Of a stretch of 64,000 nt of DNA, positions 28,295 to 37,495 are shown piece by piece. The notes under the pieces are model-generated. The model saw only the letters and a program-made list of their open reading frames with translations. It did not search any database and was not told where the DNA came from. The position numbers were made by a program, and so were the translations under genes. Every line of letters begins with the position of its first letter. Position 1 is the stretch's first letter. This DNA is from Acidobacteriota bacterium (GTDB taxonomy: Bacteria > Acidobacteriota > Blastocatellia > Pyrinomonadales > Pyrinomonadaceae), in NCBI GenBank assembly GCA_016715115.1, contig JADKBM010000013.1:1-64000 (forward strand). Direction: 5' to 3'.

Positions 28295-29548
28295 ATGGAA
28301 AATTCACAAAAACTCATACATACCTTCGGCGCGCTGGCGGAACTCGGCAGCGAGGTCGCGCAGAAACAGAATTTTCAGGAAATGATGCGGACCTCGCTGC
28401 ATCTGTTGTTGGGAAGCCTGGCGATCATGCGCGGCGGCATCGCGCGCTTTTCGCGATTCGGGCACGAGCTGAATATGCTCGTCGTCCGCGGTTTCGGTGA
28501 GGAGTTTCCGCTCAGCCTGTCGCTGTGCCACGAAGACGAACGCCAGTTTTTGGTCAACGGAACCTATCCGATCGAGGTTTCGCAGGCGAAGGTCCTGCCG
28601 TTCTTTCAGATCTACGATCGGAGTTTCGAAAAGAAACGCGTCGAGCTGCTGATTCCGCTTGTCATTCGAGACGAGATCGTCGGCGTCATTCTGCTCGGCG
28701 AGAAGGCCAACGGCGAACCGTATTCGAATTACGACAAGGACATCATCTGCGCGATGGCGCGGCACGTCGGCGTCGGCATCGCGCAGCGTAATCTGATGGC
28801 GGAGCTTGAACGCCGGGCGGACGAGAACCGCCGTCTCTACGACGATCTCAAGACGACCTACGCCGACACTGTCAAGGCCTTTGCGACGGCGATCGATTGC
28901 AAAGACAAGTACACCGAGGGGCATTCGGTGCGCGTCGGAAAGTACTCCGAGGCGATCGCGTTTGAACTCGGCTGGGGCGAACCGGAAGTCGAAGGCGCGG
29001 CCGTTGCCGGATATCTTCACGACGTCGGCAAACTCACCGTCGAACGCAACATCATCAACGCGCCGTACCGCATCAACGCCAAGGAATCGGCGGAATTATC
29101 GAAACATCCATCGGTCGGCTACGAGATTTTGTTGCCGATCCATCACCCTTACGCGGACGTCCCCCTCGCTGCGAAGTACCACCACGAACGGCTCGACGGG
29201 CGCGGTTATCCGGACGGTTTGATCGATCGCGAGATCCCTTACATTGCGAAGATCGTCAATCTCGCGGATTCGTTCGACGCGATGACGACCGATCGGCCGT
29301 ACAAGCGAAGACGTCCCGCGGGAGAAGTCATCGATGACCTCGCACGCAACAGCGGGCGCCAGTTCGCTCCCGAACTCGTGTCGGCGTTTATGCGCGGAAT
29401 GCTCAAGGAATTGAACGGTGAGTCCAAAGACAAGCGTTTTCGCAGGCTGCTCGGCCGGGATTATATGGAAACGGAAGGACTCGGTTCGATGATCGGCGAG
29501 GCCTTGAACCGCGTTGCGCCGACCTCGCGTGCGACGGCAGTCGCTTGA
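28295..29548 (+). CDS. GAF-HD-GYP protein, candidate c-di-GMP phosphodiesterase
   Basis: Taken from the ATG at 28295 (28286 is also in frame) this is 417 residues; further upstream the frame runs through repeat DNA. A GAF domain spans about 15-165. The HD-GYP domain (about 200-370) keeps HDVGK, HHERLDGRGYPDG and NLADSFDAMTT, so metal ligands and the GYP loop are intact and c-di-GMP hydrolysis is likely. A short tail follows. With the diguanylate cyclase at 22766 the cluster can both make and break c-di-GMP. Confidence 0.9.
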   Translation: MENSQKLIHTFGALAELGSEVAQKQNFQEMMRTSLHLLLGSLAIMRGGIARFSRFGHELNMLVVRGFGEEFPLSLSLCHEDERQFLVNGTYPIEVSQAKVLPFFQIYDRSFEKKRVELLIPLVIRDEIVGVILLGEKANGEPYSNYDKDIICAMARHVGVGIAQRNLMAELERRADENRRLYDDLKTTYADTVKAFATAIDCKDKYTEGHSVRVGKYSEAIAFELGWGEPEVEGAAVAGYLHDVGKLTVERNIINAPYRINAKESAELSKHPSVGYEILLPIHHPYADVPLAAKYHHERLDGRGYPDGLIDREIPYIAKIVNLADSFDAMTTDRPYKRRRPAGEVIDDLARNSGRQFAPELVSAFMRGMLKELNGESKDKRFRRLLGRDYMETEGLGSMIGEALNRVAPTSRATAVA

Positions 29549-29585
29549 TCACGGATTACGCGATAGGAGCTTTTTGCCGGCGAAT

Positions 29586-30245
29586 CACGCCAAATACGCG
29601 AAACAAATTTCACGATCAAGAGGTTGGGCTGAAGGTTCGCGCTCACTTCAATTCGCCGTCTCCGCGTGGGAAGGCTACTGATTGTTGAAGGGCAGCCGGT
29701 TCTCCACGCAAAGTCCGCCTCGGTACCATCTGCGGTAGCGGATGGTTGACGATCGGCATACGAGCGTGATGCCGATCGGAACGTTGCGGCCGCAGACTGC
29801 CGCGGACAACCATCCGCTACCACAGATGGTACTGACCTGTCTTGACCGCGCGGTCGCTCGATTCGCGCACTCTCCGGGAAATCCGGGAGCAGTTTCTCTC
29901 GAATTCAGTAAACCTCAAACTCCCCGTTTTGAGATTTCAAATTTAAATTTCAGATCTGAAATCTCAAACCGCTGTAATCACAAGACTTTGGGCCGGAAAG
30001 TCGCTTCGATTCCCGCGAACCGAATAGAACCGACGTGCGCGGAAAGCCATTTCCCGCTAAACGCGCCAAATACGCGAAACTGTCTGGTATTGCGACCGTC
30101 TCGGCCGAGCTTAATCTGTGCCGCCTACGAACACTAAGTTATTCCAAAGACTTCGTTTATTGCCGTCGTTGCGCGAATTGAAGTGAGCGCGAACCTTCAG
30201 CGCAACCTCTTGATCGTGAAATTTGTTTCGCGTATTTTTGGCGTG
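29586..30245. repeat. 70-bp inverted repeat flanking a gene-free segment
   Basis: The sequence at 29586-29655 returns as its reverse complement at 30174-30245 with one substitution and a two-base indel. The 518-bp segment between them holds a long REP-like palindrome (29723-29832) and a partial third copy of the end motif (CGCCAAATACGCGAAA near 30067), and no gene. No transposase is present. The whole gap 29549-30295 lacks a convincing coding sequence. Confidence 0.85.
29723..29832. repeat. REP-like palindrome, long form with 58-bp centre
   Basis: The 26-bp arm at 29723-29748 is identical to the one at 27470-27495; the opposite arm at 29807-29832 has a single mismatch (CCACAG for CCGCAG). 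The centre differs from that of the other copies, so only the arms are conserved. Confidence 0.88.
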
Positions 30246-30295
30246 CTTCGTGGGAAATAGCTTCCAATGGGTAATCTCGCTCCCGGTTCGGCCGG

Positions 30296-30673
30296 CTAGT
30301 TTTGCAACAGCCACGCGGCCGCGTCGTCGGTTGTGTTGAAGACGGTTGCTTTTGTTCCGCGGTTGGTTGCGACCACCTCCGCAAACTTATTGAGCGGGTC
30401 GTGTTGGGCGTGCCGGTCGACAAATGCGACGAGGATCTCGTTTCCGACTATTTCCTGCAATTGCTTTGCAAATTCGTAATGTTCCGATGCGGGGGCGTCG
30501 CCCTCGAGGTCTTGCTCGACAAGCAATCGCTTTAATCCCGATCGATTGGCCTCGGCGACCGCTTCGGTCCAGTATTGCTTGCTGATCTCCACGCTGTCCT
30601 CTTTACCCACGACATAAACATACAGATAATTCGGATAATGCGTGAACTCGATTCGATAAGGTTTATCAGACAT
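30296..30673 (-). CDS. Small cytoplasmic protein, SpoIIAA-like (STAS-like) fold suspected
   Basis: A 125-residue protein with a perfect GGAGG seven bases before its ATG. The pattern of a beta start (YRIEFTHYPNYLYVYVVG), YWTEAVAEANRSGLKRLLVEQDL, then EILVAFVDR and a C-terminal FNTTDDAAAWL resembles the SpoIIAA-like family related to STAS domains. There is no conserved phospho-Ser that I can assign. Its role is unknown; it lies downstream of the M36 protease on the same strand, 308 bp away, so probably has its own promoter. Confidence 0.7.
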   Translation of the reverse strand: MSDKPYRIEFTHYPNYLYVYVVGKEDSVEISKQYWTEAVAEANRSGLKRLLVEQDLEGDAPASEHYEFAKQLQEIVGNEILVAFVDRHAQHDPLNKFAEVVATNRGTKATVFNTTDDAAAWLLQN

Positions 30674-30981
30674 TTTCTACCTCCACCCGCAGTTTCACCG
30701 GTTGCCAAGCCGGAAATGTATCGGAAGCCGGCCTCCGCTGATCCTGATTCCAGAGTTCAAGCTTCCGGATATTCCAGATTCAATATTCGGGAGCTTTGAA
30801 ACACCGGCTTCGCGCTTCCGGAGCGGTTTCCGAAACCGAAGGACACAGATCGATTTGAACGGGACGGACTTGTCATCCGGCATCTCCTGTCTACCTGTGC
30901 TCATCAGTGAATGCAAGGCGATTTGTTGCATTCAACCCGAATTTTCAAAACTCCCGTTTTCGGAATTGCCTATCCCCTCTA
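30674..30981. other. Gap between M36 protease and SpoIIAA-like genes
   Basis: Gene-free. It contains a 15-bp hairpin, CGGTTTC-C-GAAACCG at 30824-30838, and scattered ATTCCAG-like repeat remnants. No T run follows the hairpin, so a terminator call is not supported. Confidence 0.5.
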
Positions 30982-33900
30982 TTATGGCAGATAACCACTC
31001 GGAACCGGAACGTCGCCCGCTAGTCCGAATTGCCTGATCAAAAGCCCCGCCGTTGTTCGCTGTATGTACCAGACACCGTCGCGATAGATCGCGAAATCGG
31101 TCGATCCGTCGCCGTCGTAATCGGCCGGGACGGGAATGTCAGTCGCGAGCCCAAACTTGAAGAAGGTGGTCCCGCCGCTGCTCCTTCGCACGTACCAGGT
31201 TTGATCCGACGGCCGGTAAACGGCAAAATCGTCGCGCGCGTCGCCGTCGTAGTCCGCCGGAACCGGTTTATCTCCGGACGCTCCGAATCTAATGAAATTG
31301 ACCGAAGCATAATTCACATTCGATTGCGACAGATACCAGCCGTCAAAACTGTAGGTCACGAAATCGGCCTTGCCGTCGCCGTCGAAATCACCCGAAACCG
31401 GCGTGCCAAATGCGATGTTCGAGAACGTCAGAACGTCATTCGTTGCGCTTTTCCGGACATAGAACGTATGACTTGACGGGCGGTAAACGGCGATGTCGTC
31501 GCGTCCGTCGCCATCGTAATCATCGACCACCGGAACGTCGCCCGGCAAACCCCACGAAACGCCGTTGTATGTCGCGGTGCCGCTGTTCAGGACGTAAAAG
31601 TCGGGGAGGTTGGGGTCGGCAGCCGGACGGAACACCGCGATGTCGGCCCTGCCGTCGCCGTCGATGTCTCCGGGTGTGATCCGGTCGCCCGCCAATCCCC
31701 AGCGCATTGCCGCAAAGCCTTCGACCGATCGGTCCTGATACCAGATCCCGTCATTCGGCCGAAAGACGCTCAGGTCCGCGCGGCCGTCGCCGTCGAAATC
31801 GGATCGCGTGCCCCTCAGGCAGACTCGGCAGATAACGCACGCGTATGTTTCAAACTTGAGTTTCCATCCGGCCAACGAGCCGCCGTCCTGATTCGCATCG
31901 TCAACAATATAGAGCGTCCAGGCGCCGTTAAGATTCGCGGCGCTCCCGGAAAACGTCGACGCGAATGTGGCACTGCCGTTAGGCGCCGGACTGTTGAACG
32001 GGCCGGCCGGAGCCGGAGCCGGGAACGTGTCGCCGGCGGTGATGTCGGCCGGTTTGAAATTGCCGGATGTCCACCCGGATTCGGAGAGCGAGGCCGAACC
32101 GAAATCGGTCAGAGAAAACGTGACGTTGCTGGCCGCGACGTTGCCGCCGGTGTCCGAGACCGGAACGAACTTCTGTCCCGCGGGACCGACAAGCAGCATA
32201 TCGACATCGGACGGGAACGTGTGTGAAATGCTGGTTATCTCCAACGTGATGCGGTTTTCGGCGCCGGTGAGTCCCGAAACGTCGATCGTCGTTCCGTAAG
32301 GCGTCGACGCGCCCGATTCGTTGATCGTCACCGCGGTCGAGTTTGTAAAGGTGGCGGAACTCGCAGGCGCTCCGGTGAAGATCGTTCGCGTTTGCGTCGA
32401 TTGTCCGGCGCTGCTCGTGATGCTGAACGAAAGCGCGTAGTCGCCGCCGCACGGTGCATTGCCCGGAATCGTCGCGGCGAAGTTCCTTGTCACCGTCTGG
32501 CCGGCTCCAATGTCGCCGTAAAATGCCGAACCGCCAAGCCCGGTCGCAACCAGATTGACGCCCGACAAAACGTCGGCCCCGTTGTTGATCAAAGGAATCG
32601 AGATCGTGACCCGTTCGCCGGGTTCGACAAAACCGTTGTTGTTGCCGATCGAATCGCTGACCGAGAAGCCGGCGCCGATCACGGCGTTCGCGACGACATC
32701 GAACGCTTCGGTGACGACCGTATTGTTGGCGCCCGACCCGATGTTTTGAATGCTCGCAGAGACTCCCATTCCGCGGGCCGCAAAGCCGCGCCGGACCGGC
32801 AAGATGTCGGACGGATCGGAAGCCGCGGCCGCCGCGATGATCGCATCGCGTTCCTGAAGCATCGTCGGCCCGATCGGCGCGAGTTTCATTCCGTCGGTGA
32901 CGTATTGAAGAGCTCGCCGATTTCCTTCCGCCGCGCCGTGCGCCTCGATCAGAAAACCCCGGACCTCCCAAAGCGTGGCCGCCCAGACCTCGCCGATGTT
33001 ATGCACCTGATCGCAGGTCGTGACGCCGATCGGACCGCGCGGATAGGCGCTGTTCGGCGGCGGATCCGAAGCGGTCGTGCCGATGAGCGTATTGCAATCC
33101 GAGTTGATGTAACGGAACGTCAGCGGATTGTGCGGCCGCCCGTTCGGGCCGAGGCAGGATCGGCGTGCAACGGGAAATCGGCGGATGCCGTAATAGTAAT
33201 TGCCTTCGAAACCGGGCAGTATCTGGTAGGTGATGTAACCGCCGACGGCGTTTGTGCCGCACGGGTCGTCGGACGGTTCAGAGAGCATTGCGAGCGCGTA
33301 AAAGTCGGACCAGCCTTCGCCCATTCCGCGCGACATATTCGAGGTCAGCCCGGCCGCATTTCCGTGAAGCCGATTCGAAAGTCCGTGCGTCAGCTCGTGA
33401 ACGACGACCTGCGAATCGAGCGCGCCGTCGCGGTCAGGCGTCGGCCCGGTCCAGATGAAGAACTGCCCGCGCGGTCGCCCGCCGTCCGCCGGCGTCGAGA
33501 AATTCGCGCCGTTGGTTCCGATCGCTTCCTGGATCTCGATCGAGAGCGAGTCGTTCCCGAGTCCTCCGCGCCCAAAATTATCGGTTTGAAAGTTGCGCGC
33601 CTGTTCGGTAAAGCCGAGTCGGTAAAGTTCGTCGTGCCAACGGTTCGCGGTGTAGAAAACGTGGGCGATCGAGCCCTGTTGGTAGGGCGACGGCGGGTAG
33701 ATCTGCGGAACCGGAAAAGGATCGTCGCCCGGTGCCGGAATTCCGGGCGGCGGATTGTACGCGTAAACGAAACTGCGATTCGGACTGCCGAACGCCCAAC
33801 CGTTGGGATCGATGCCCTGAGTTGTGTCACGATCGATTCCGGCTTCGACGTTGTTGCCGATCGTCCGGTTCTCGCCGTCGGGGATCCAGCCGGTATTATT

Positions 33901-34914
33901 GAAATTGTACGGCGATTCGTTGCCGATCAACGTGAACTGCTGACGCGCGATCGCCGGCGGTTGCGGGCATCCGACCGGCATCAGGCAACCGGGGGTCAAC
34001 GGCGACGGACTGTCGGCGGTTTTCATAAAACTCGTCGAATTGCCGTAAACCTCGAATGTTGCCGGTTGAGTTTGCTCTTCGGTCAGCGATTTGCGCCAAA
34101 GAATCGTACCTGTACTCGCGTCGAAGATGTAATACGCGGACCTCGCGGCGGATTCGACAAGAACACGCCAAGCCGGACGGATGACCCCCGGCGCAATTGG
34201 AAAGTAGATCTTCTGTGCGTCGCGGGCGCCGCTTTCCGGAGAATGCGTCAACGCGTACGCGGCCGCTTCGCGCGCGTCGCCAAAGTCGCTCGGAACCGAT
34301 TCCGGCAGGTTCGGGGCGAGTCCGTTGATGATCCGCACGATCTCATTCCGCGGAGTGAATCCCGCTTTGACCTCGCCGCCGAAGACCGGAACACCGTCGA
34401 TCGATTGGGCGAGATGCACGTACGAGAGATTGCCGGTCGGATTCGTATAGTCCGCGGTTACCTGAAGCTCGTCGATTTCCTTGGTGCCGCTCGAAAACAG
34501 CGCCCGGTTCTGTTTCAGAAATTCGCGGAGCGTTTCGACGCGGCCGAGTTTCGAAGGGGAAGTCAGCAAAACCGGTGCGCCCGATCTTTCGGCGCCGACG
34601 ACCTCGGCATTCCCGAGCCGCGGGTTGAATTCGATCTTGACGTCACCGAACCTTGATCTGATCTCCGCCTCGCCCCGCGCGATCTCTTTCAGTCCTTCTT
34701 CGACGACGAGCGCCGACGAACCGGAATCTTCGATGAAGCTCCGCATCAAAAGCTGGGATTCATCTGTTTGATCTTCGCGAATGTCGTAATTGAATTCGCC
34801 GGATACGTCCGGCGCGGAACGAACCGAGGTACGAACCGCGATCAGTACGAACGGAATCGAAAAGACCGCCAAAAGCAGAACAAGTCGTCGATTGAAACCG
34901 GCGATCAGGTACAT
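30982..34914 (-). CDS. Secreted M36 (fungalysin) metalloprotease with P-domain and FG-GAP/VCBS repeats
   Basis: The start is set at the ATG at 34914, seven bases after a GGAGG; an ATG 21 bases upstream has no ribosome site. The 1310-residue product has a signal peptide, an FTP-type propeptide (about 45-200), and an M36 domain with the zinc motif HELTH (His506, Glu507, His510) followed by GMGEGWSD for the third ligand. A proprotein-convertase P-like domain (about 790-960: DVDMLLVGPAG, LNGAWTLYIVDD) follows, and then about six FG-GAP/VCBS-type blades (DFDGDGRADLSVFRP) to the end. It is an extracellular protease, the repeats probably serving for attachment or Ca binding. Confidence 0.93.
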   Translation of the reverse strand: MYLIAGFNRRLVLLLAVFSIPFVLIAVRTSVRSAPDVSGEFNYDIREDQTDESQLLMRSFIEDSGSSALVVEEGLKEIARGEAEIRSRFGDVKIEFNPRLGNAEVVGAERSGAPVLLTSPSKLGRVETLREFLKQNRALFSSGTKEIDELQVTADYTNPTGNLSYVHLAQSIDGVPVFGGEVKAGFTPRNEIVRIINGLAPNLPESVPSDFGDAREAAAYALTHSPESGARDAQKIYFPIAPGVIRPAWRVLVESAARSAYYIFDASTGTILWRKSLTEEQTQPATFEVYGNSTSFMKTADSPSPLTPGCLMPVGCPQPPAIARQQFTLIGNESPYNFNNTGWIPDGENRTIGNNVEAGIDRDTTQGIDPNGWAFGSPNRSFVYAYNPPPGIPAPGDDPFPVPQIYPPSPYQQGSIAHVFYTANRWHDELYRLGFTEQARNFQTDNFGRGGLGNDSLSIEIQEAIGTNGANFSTPADGGRPRGQFFIWTGPTPDRDGALDSQVVVHELTHGLSNRLHGNAAGLTSNMSRGMGEGWSDFYALAMLSEPSDDPCGTNAVGGYITYQILPGFEGNYYYGIRRFPVARRSCLGPNGRPHNPLTFRYINSDCNTLIGTTASDPPPNSAYPRGPIGVTTCDQVHNIGEVWAATLWEVRGFLIEAHGAAEGNRRALQYVTDGMKLAPIGPTMLQERDAIIAAAAASDPSDILPVRRGFAARGMGVSASIQNIGSGANNTVVTEAFDVVANAVIGAGFSVSDSIGNNNGFVEPGERVTISIPLINNGADVLSGVNLVATGLGGSAFYGDIGAGQTVTRNFAATIPGNAPCGGDYALSFSITSSAGQSTQTRTIFTGAPASSATFTNSTAVTINESGASTPYGTTIDVSGLTGAENRITLEITSISHTFPSDVDMLLVGPAGQKFVPVSDTGGNVAASNVTFSLTDFGSASLSESGWTSGNFKPADITAGDTFPAPAPAGPFNSPAPNGSATFASTFSGSAANLNGAWTLYIVDDANQDGGSLAGWKLKFETYACVICRVCLRGTRSDFDGDGRADLSVFRPNDGIWYQDRSVEGFAAMRWGLAGDRITPGDIDGDGRADIAVFRPAADPNLPDFYVLNSGTATYNGVSWGLPGDVPVVDDYDGDGRDDIAVYRPSSHTFYVRKSATNDVLTFSNIAFGTPVSGDFDGDGKADFVTYSFDGWYLSQSNVNYASVNFIRFGASGDKPVPADYDGDARDDFAVYRPSDQTWYVRRSSGGTTFFKFGLATDIPVPADYDGDGSTDFAIYRDGVWYIQRTTAGLLIRQFGLAGDVPVPSGYLP

Positions 34915-35088
34915 CGTAACCTCCAAGGCGCGCAAGCTGATTTTCGTTGACTACTTTAGCGCGGAATCGGTTTTTTGTTAAGACCGGACCGGGGAAACTT
35001 GAGGAAGCGAGGGTCGTGAGGGCTGCGCACGACATTCAGCCGGAGATATTTCGGGTGTCGGATCGTGTTGGTTTAGTGGTTCGTTTTC

Positions 35089-35094
35089 TATAAT
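35089..35094 (+). promoter_or_regulatory. Possible -10 element upstream of the M15-like gene
   Basis: A perfect TATAAT lies 44 bp before the ATG at 35138. The -35 region (TGTTGG at 35066-35071, 17-bp spacing) is a poor match, so this is tentative. Confidence 0.35.
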
Positions 35095-35137
35095 CTTGGC
35101 ATTCCGAATATCGATTCTGTAATGGAGCGACTTGAAG

Positions 35138-35611
35138 ATGGGAACAAAACTAGGAACCTCGATCAACGGCGTCATACTCAATTACTCCGGCTCGAGCGAT
35201 TGTGAAGTCAGCGAAAAAATGTTGAGCGTGATGACCGGAATCATCAAACCGGAAATAACGGACAGTTCCGGAAACGTCCTTTACAAGCTTTTGAGCGTCC
35301 ATATTTCGTCCACCAGCGAACCGTATTTTCAGCACAAGGAAGGCGGACCTCATCGTTCCGGAAATGCCGTGGATATCGCTCAGATAAACAACAAGCCGAT
35401 TACATCGTTTTATTCCACCGACGAAGAGGTCCAGGCAGTTTGCGACGCGATGCAGGTCGCGGCGAGCGAAGACGCCCGAATTTGGGAAAACTTCGGGCCG
35501 CTCGGATGTTTCAAGACTTACGGCGAGAATCGAATTTTGATAAGCGGAGAGAAAAACGCGGGTCTCATCTCAATGCATAAAACGCATCTTCATTTTGCGA
35601 TCAAGGGCTAG
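35138..35611 (+). CDS. M15-like zinc peptidase, candidate peptidoglycan hydrolase
   Basis: A 157-residue protein started at the ATG at 35138, with GGAG eight bases upstream. It carries the zinc ligands of the M15/LAS peptidase fold: His72 and Asp79 in HRSGNAVD and the HLH pair His150/His152 near the end. These enzymes cut the peptide stems of the cell wall. No signal peptide is visible, so export would need another route, for example as an endolysin or a spike-delivered cargo; neither is shown here. The 3' end overlaps the convergent LysR gene by 11 bp. Confidence 0.65.
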   Translation: MGTKLGTSINGVILNYSGSSDCEVSEKMLSVMTGIIKPEITDSSGNVLYKLLSVHISSTSEPYFQHKEGGPHRSGNAVDIAQINNKPITSFYSTDEEVQAVCDAMQVAASEDARIWENFGPLGCFKTYGENRILISGEKNAGLISMHKTHLHFAIKG

Positions 35612-36503
35612 ACTGTTCGTTGCTGTTTTCGAGAAGCTGGACGAATTTGCGGGCGGCCAGGGAAAGCCCCCGATCGCTCCGGAAGATCACGCCGACGGGA
35701 CGCACCCATTCTTCTTCGGCGAGCTGAACGATATGCAGTTGCCCGTTCTTCTTTTCGTCTTCAACCGACGGCTGCGGAACGATCGCCAATCCAAAGCCAA
35801 CCTCGACCGCGCGCTTTATGGTTTCGATGTTGTCGAATTCGGCCACTTTCCGAACATCGACATCGTTGGCCTTGAGGATTCGATCGATGGCTTTCCGCGT
35901 CGGAATATCGCGCTCGAACAAGACGAAATCGCGGCCTCTCAATTCGCTCGCGCTGACCACCTCTTTGCTTGCGAATTCGTGGTCGAGCGGACATATCAGA
36001 ACGAGCCGGTCGGACTGCATCGGAACGATCGTCATACCGCGGCGCGGTTCGGGAAATGCGACGACCCCGAGTTCGACAAGTCCGTTGAGCACGTCGCGAA
36101 CGACGCGCGTCGTTCGCGAATACTCGAGATCGATCTTCACCGACGGGAATTTCGACATAAACTCCCGCACGCGCGGCGGGAATTCGTGCAGCCCGATGCT
36201 GTAGATCGTCGCCACCTTGACCGTGCCGCCGATCTTTCCGATGAGACTGCGCATACTCTCGTTGAGTTGGTCGTATGAATCGAGGACGAGTTTCGCCTCG
36301 CGGTAGAAGATCTCGCCGGCGTCGGTGAGCTTGACCTCGCGTCTTCCGCGAACGCGTTCCAGAAGCCGGCGGGCGAATTTCTCCTCGAGCGTGCGGATTT
36401 GCTGGCTGACGGCCGACTGCGTGATGAAGTTCCGCTCCGCTGCGAGCGAAAAGCTCTGTAGATCGACCAGATCGCAAAAAACCTTCAATGTCTCGATATG
36501 CAT
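35601..36503 (-). CDS. LysR-family transcriptional regulator
   Basis: Read from the ATG at 36503 this is 300 residues, the usual LysR length; an upstream in-frame start would add 16 unrelated residues. The N-terminus has the winged helix-turn-helix (FSLAAERNFITQSAVSQQIRT, cut here to its core SAVSQQIRTLE) and the rest is the two-lobed effector domain (STRTTRVVRDVL-type and GLAIVP segments). It is divergent from sdhC, with 227 bp between, the usual place for a regulator of the neighbouring operon and of itself. The inducer is unknown. Confidence 0.92.
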   Translation of the reverse strand: MHIETLKVFCDLVDLQSFSLAAERNFITQSAVSQQIRTLEEKFARRLLERVRGRREVKLTDAGEIFYREAKLVLDSYDQLNESMRSLIGKIGGTVKVATIYSIGLHEFPPRVREFMSKFPSVKIDLEYSRTTRVVRDVLNGLVELGVVAFPEPRRGMTIVPMQSDRLVLICPLDHEFASKEVVSASELRGRDFVLFERDIPTRKAIDRILKANDVDVRKVAEFDNIETIKRAVEVGFGLAIVPQPSVEDEKKNGQLHIVQLAEEEWVRPVGVIFRSDRGLSLAARKFVQLLENSNEQSSP

Positions 36504-36730
36504 AAGGACAACTTCTTCAGCAATGTTCACGCAACCCCTCAATGGCTGCATTAGTTTTCCTGCATAACTCGCGCTGGAAAATTCATTTTATATTATCAGA
36601 TTTGCTAATTATAATAAAAGTTTCGCCGGACAGGCTGCGGTTGCGCCGCGATTCGTAAGTTTGATAAAAGACGGCCGCGCAAATATAATGATTTCACCGC
36701 AGTAACTTTACCAATTAGCAGGATATAGAA
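36504..36730. promoter_or_regulatory. Divergent LysR/sdh promoter region
   Basis: An AT-rich block at 36580-36620 contains an imperfect dyad (TTATATTAT, then TAATTATAA) and a perfect TATAAT at 36610-36615 that could serve the sdh operon, though its -35 is weak. LysR proteins bind such dyads between divergent genes. AGGA sits about eight bases before the sdhC ATG. Confidence 0.45.
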
Positions 36731-37456
36731 ATGAAATTCAGCAATAATTTTCTCTTGAGAAAATTGCACCAGTTGACCGGAATCGTACCGCTCGGACTGT
36801 TTTTCGGCGTTCATATGTTCACGAACGCCAAAGCGATGAACGGGGAAAAGGTCTTTAACGAGGCGGTCGGCGACATTCACCATCTGCCGTTCCTTCTGTT
36901 TATCGAGGTTTTCGGGATCTTCTTGCCGTTGCTGTTTCATTCGGTCTATGGGATCTTTATCTCGGTCGAGGCCAAGGTCAACGTCGCGAATTACGGTTTC
37001 GGCCGCAACTGGCTTTACGTTTTCCAGCGCACGACCGGAGTTTTTCTTTTCTTCTTTATACTGTTTCACCTGCTTCACCTGAGATTCGGGCTTTTCGGCG
37101 GACTCGACCTGACGCGCGTCGCGGTCGCGGGCAACGCCGACCAAGCCTTTGCGATCGTCGCGACGGACTTCGGTTCGGTCGGCATCCTGCTTTTCTATAT
37201 TCTCGGTGTCGCGGCAACGGCCTGGCATCTTGGCTACGGGATTTTCCTTTTCGCGGTCGATTGGGGCATCGTGATCGGTGAGAAAGCGCAGAAGACACTG
37301 CTTTACGGCTGCGCCGCGGTCGCCTTCGGGCTTTTCGCCGTCGGCGCAAATGCCGCGATCTCGTTCGTCCGGCCGTGCGGCCTGATGCCGCAGTTCCTTT
37401 GCGAAGGCGAAAAATCGGGGACGACGATCAAGCCGACCGGAATCAAGAAGTTCTAA
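36731..37456 (+). CDS. sdhC: Succinate dehydrogenase cytochrome b558 subunit
   Basis: A 241-residue, five-helix membrane protein of the b558 type (Bacillus-like, type B complex II). Heme-ligand candidates are His in KLHQLTG, in HHLPFLL, in FHSVYG and in LLHLRFG. It anchors SdhA and SdhB to the inner side of the membrane and passes electrons to (mena)quinone. The next gene in the operon is sdhA after a 39-bp spacer made of 7-bp repeats. A single anchor subunit with no sdhD fits type B. Confidence 0.93.
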   Translation: MKFSNNFLLRKLHQLTGIVPLGLFFGVHMFTNAKAMNGEKVFNEAVGDIHHLPFLLFIEVFGIFLPLLFHSVYGIFISVEAKVNVANYGFGRNWLYVFQRTTGVFLFFFILFHLLHLRFGLFGGLDLTRVAVAGNADQAFAIVATDFGSVGILLFYILGVAATAWHLGYGIFLFAVDWGIVIGEKAQKTLLYGCAAVAFGLFAVGANAAISFVRPCGLMPQFLCEGEKSGTTIKPTGIKKF

Positions 37457-37462
37457 GCGGAC

Positions 37463-37489
37463 GGAAATCCAAAATCCAAAATCGAAAAT
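37463..37489. repeat. Short 7-bp array between sdhC and sdhA
   Basis: Units AATCCAA, AATCCAA, AATCGAA fill most of the spacer and end six bases before the sdhA ATG. No Shine-Dalgarno is visible for sdhA. Confidence 0.75.
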
Positions 37490-37495
37490 ACTTTT

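Noticed and set aside
32392..34656. A 754-codon open frame on the plus strand
   Set aside because: It is antisense to the M36 protease, is Arg/Val-rich and resembles no family; it reflects the GC-rich codon pattern of the real gene.
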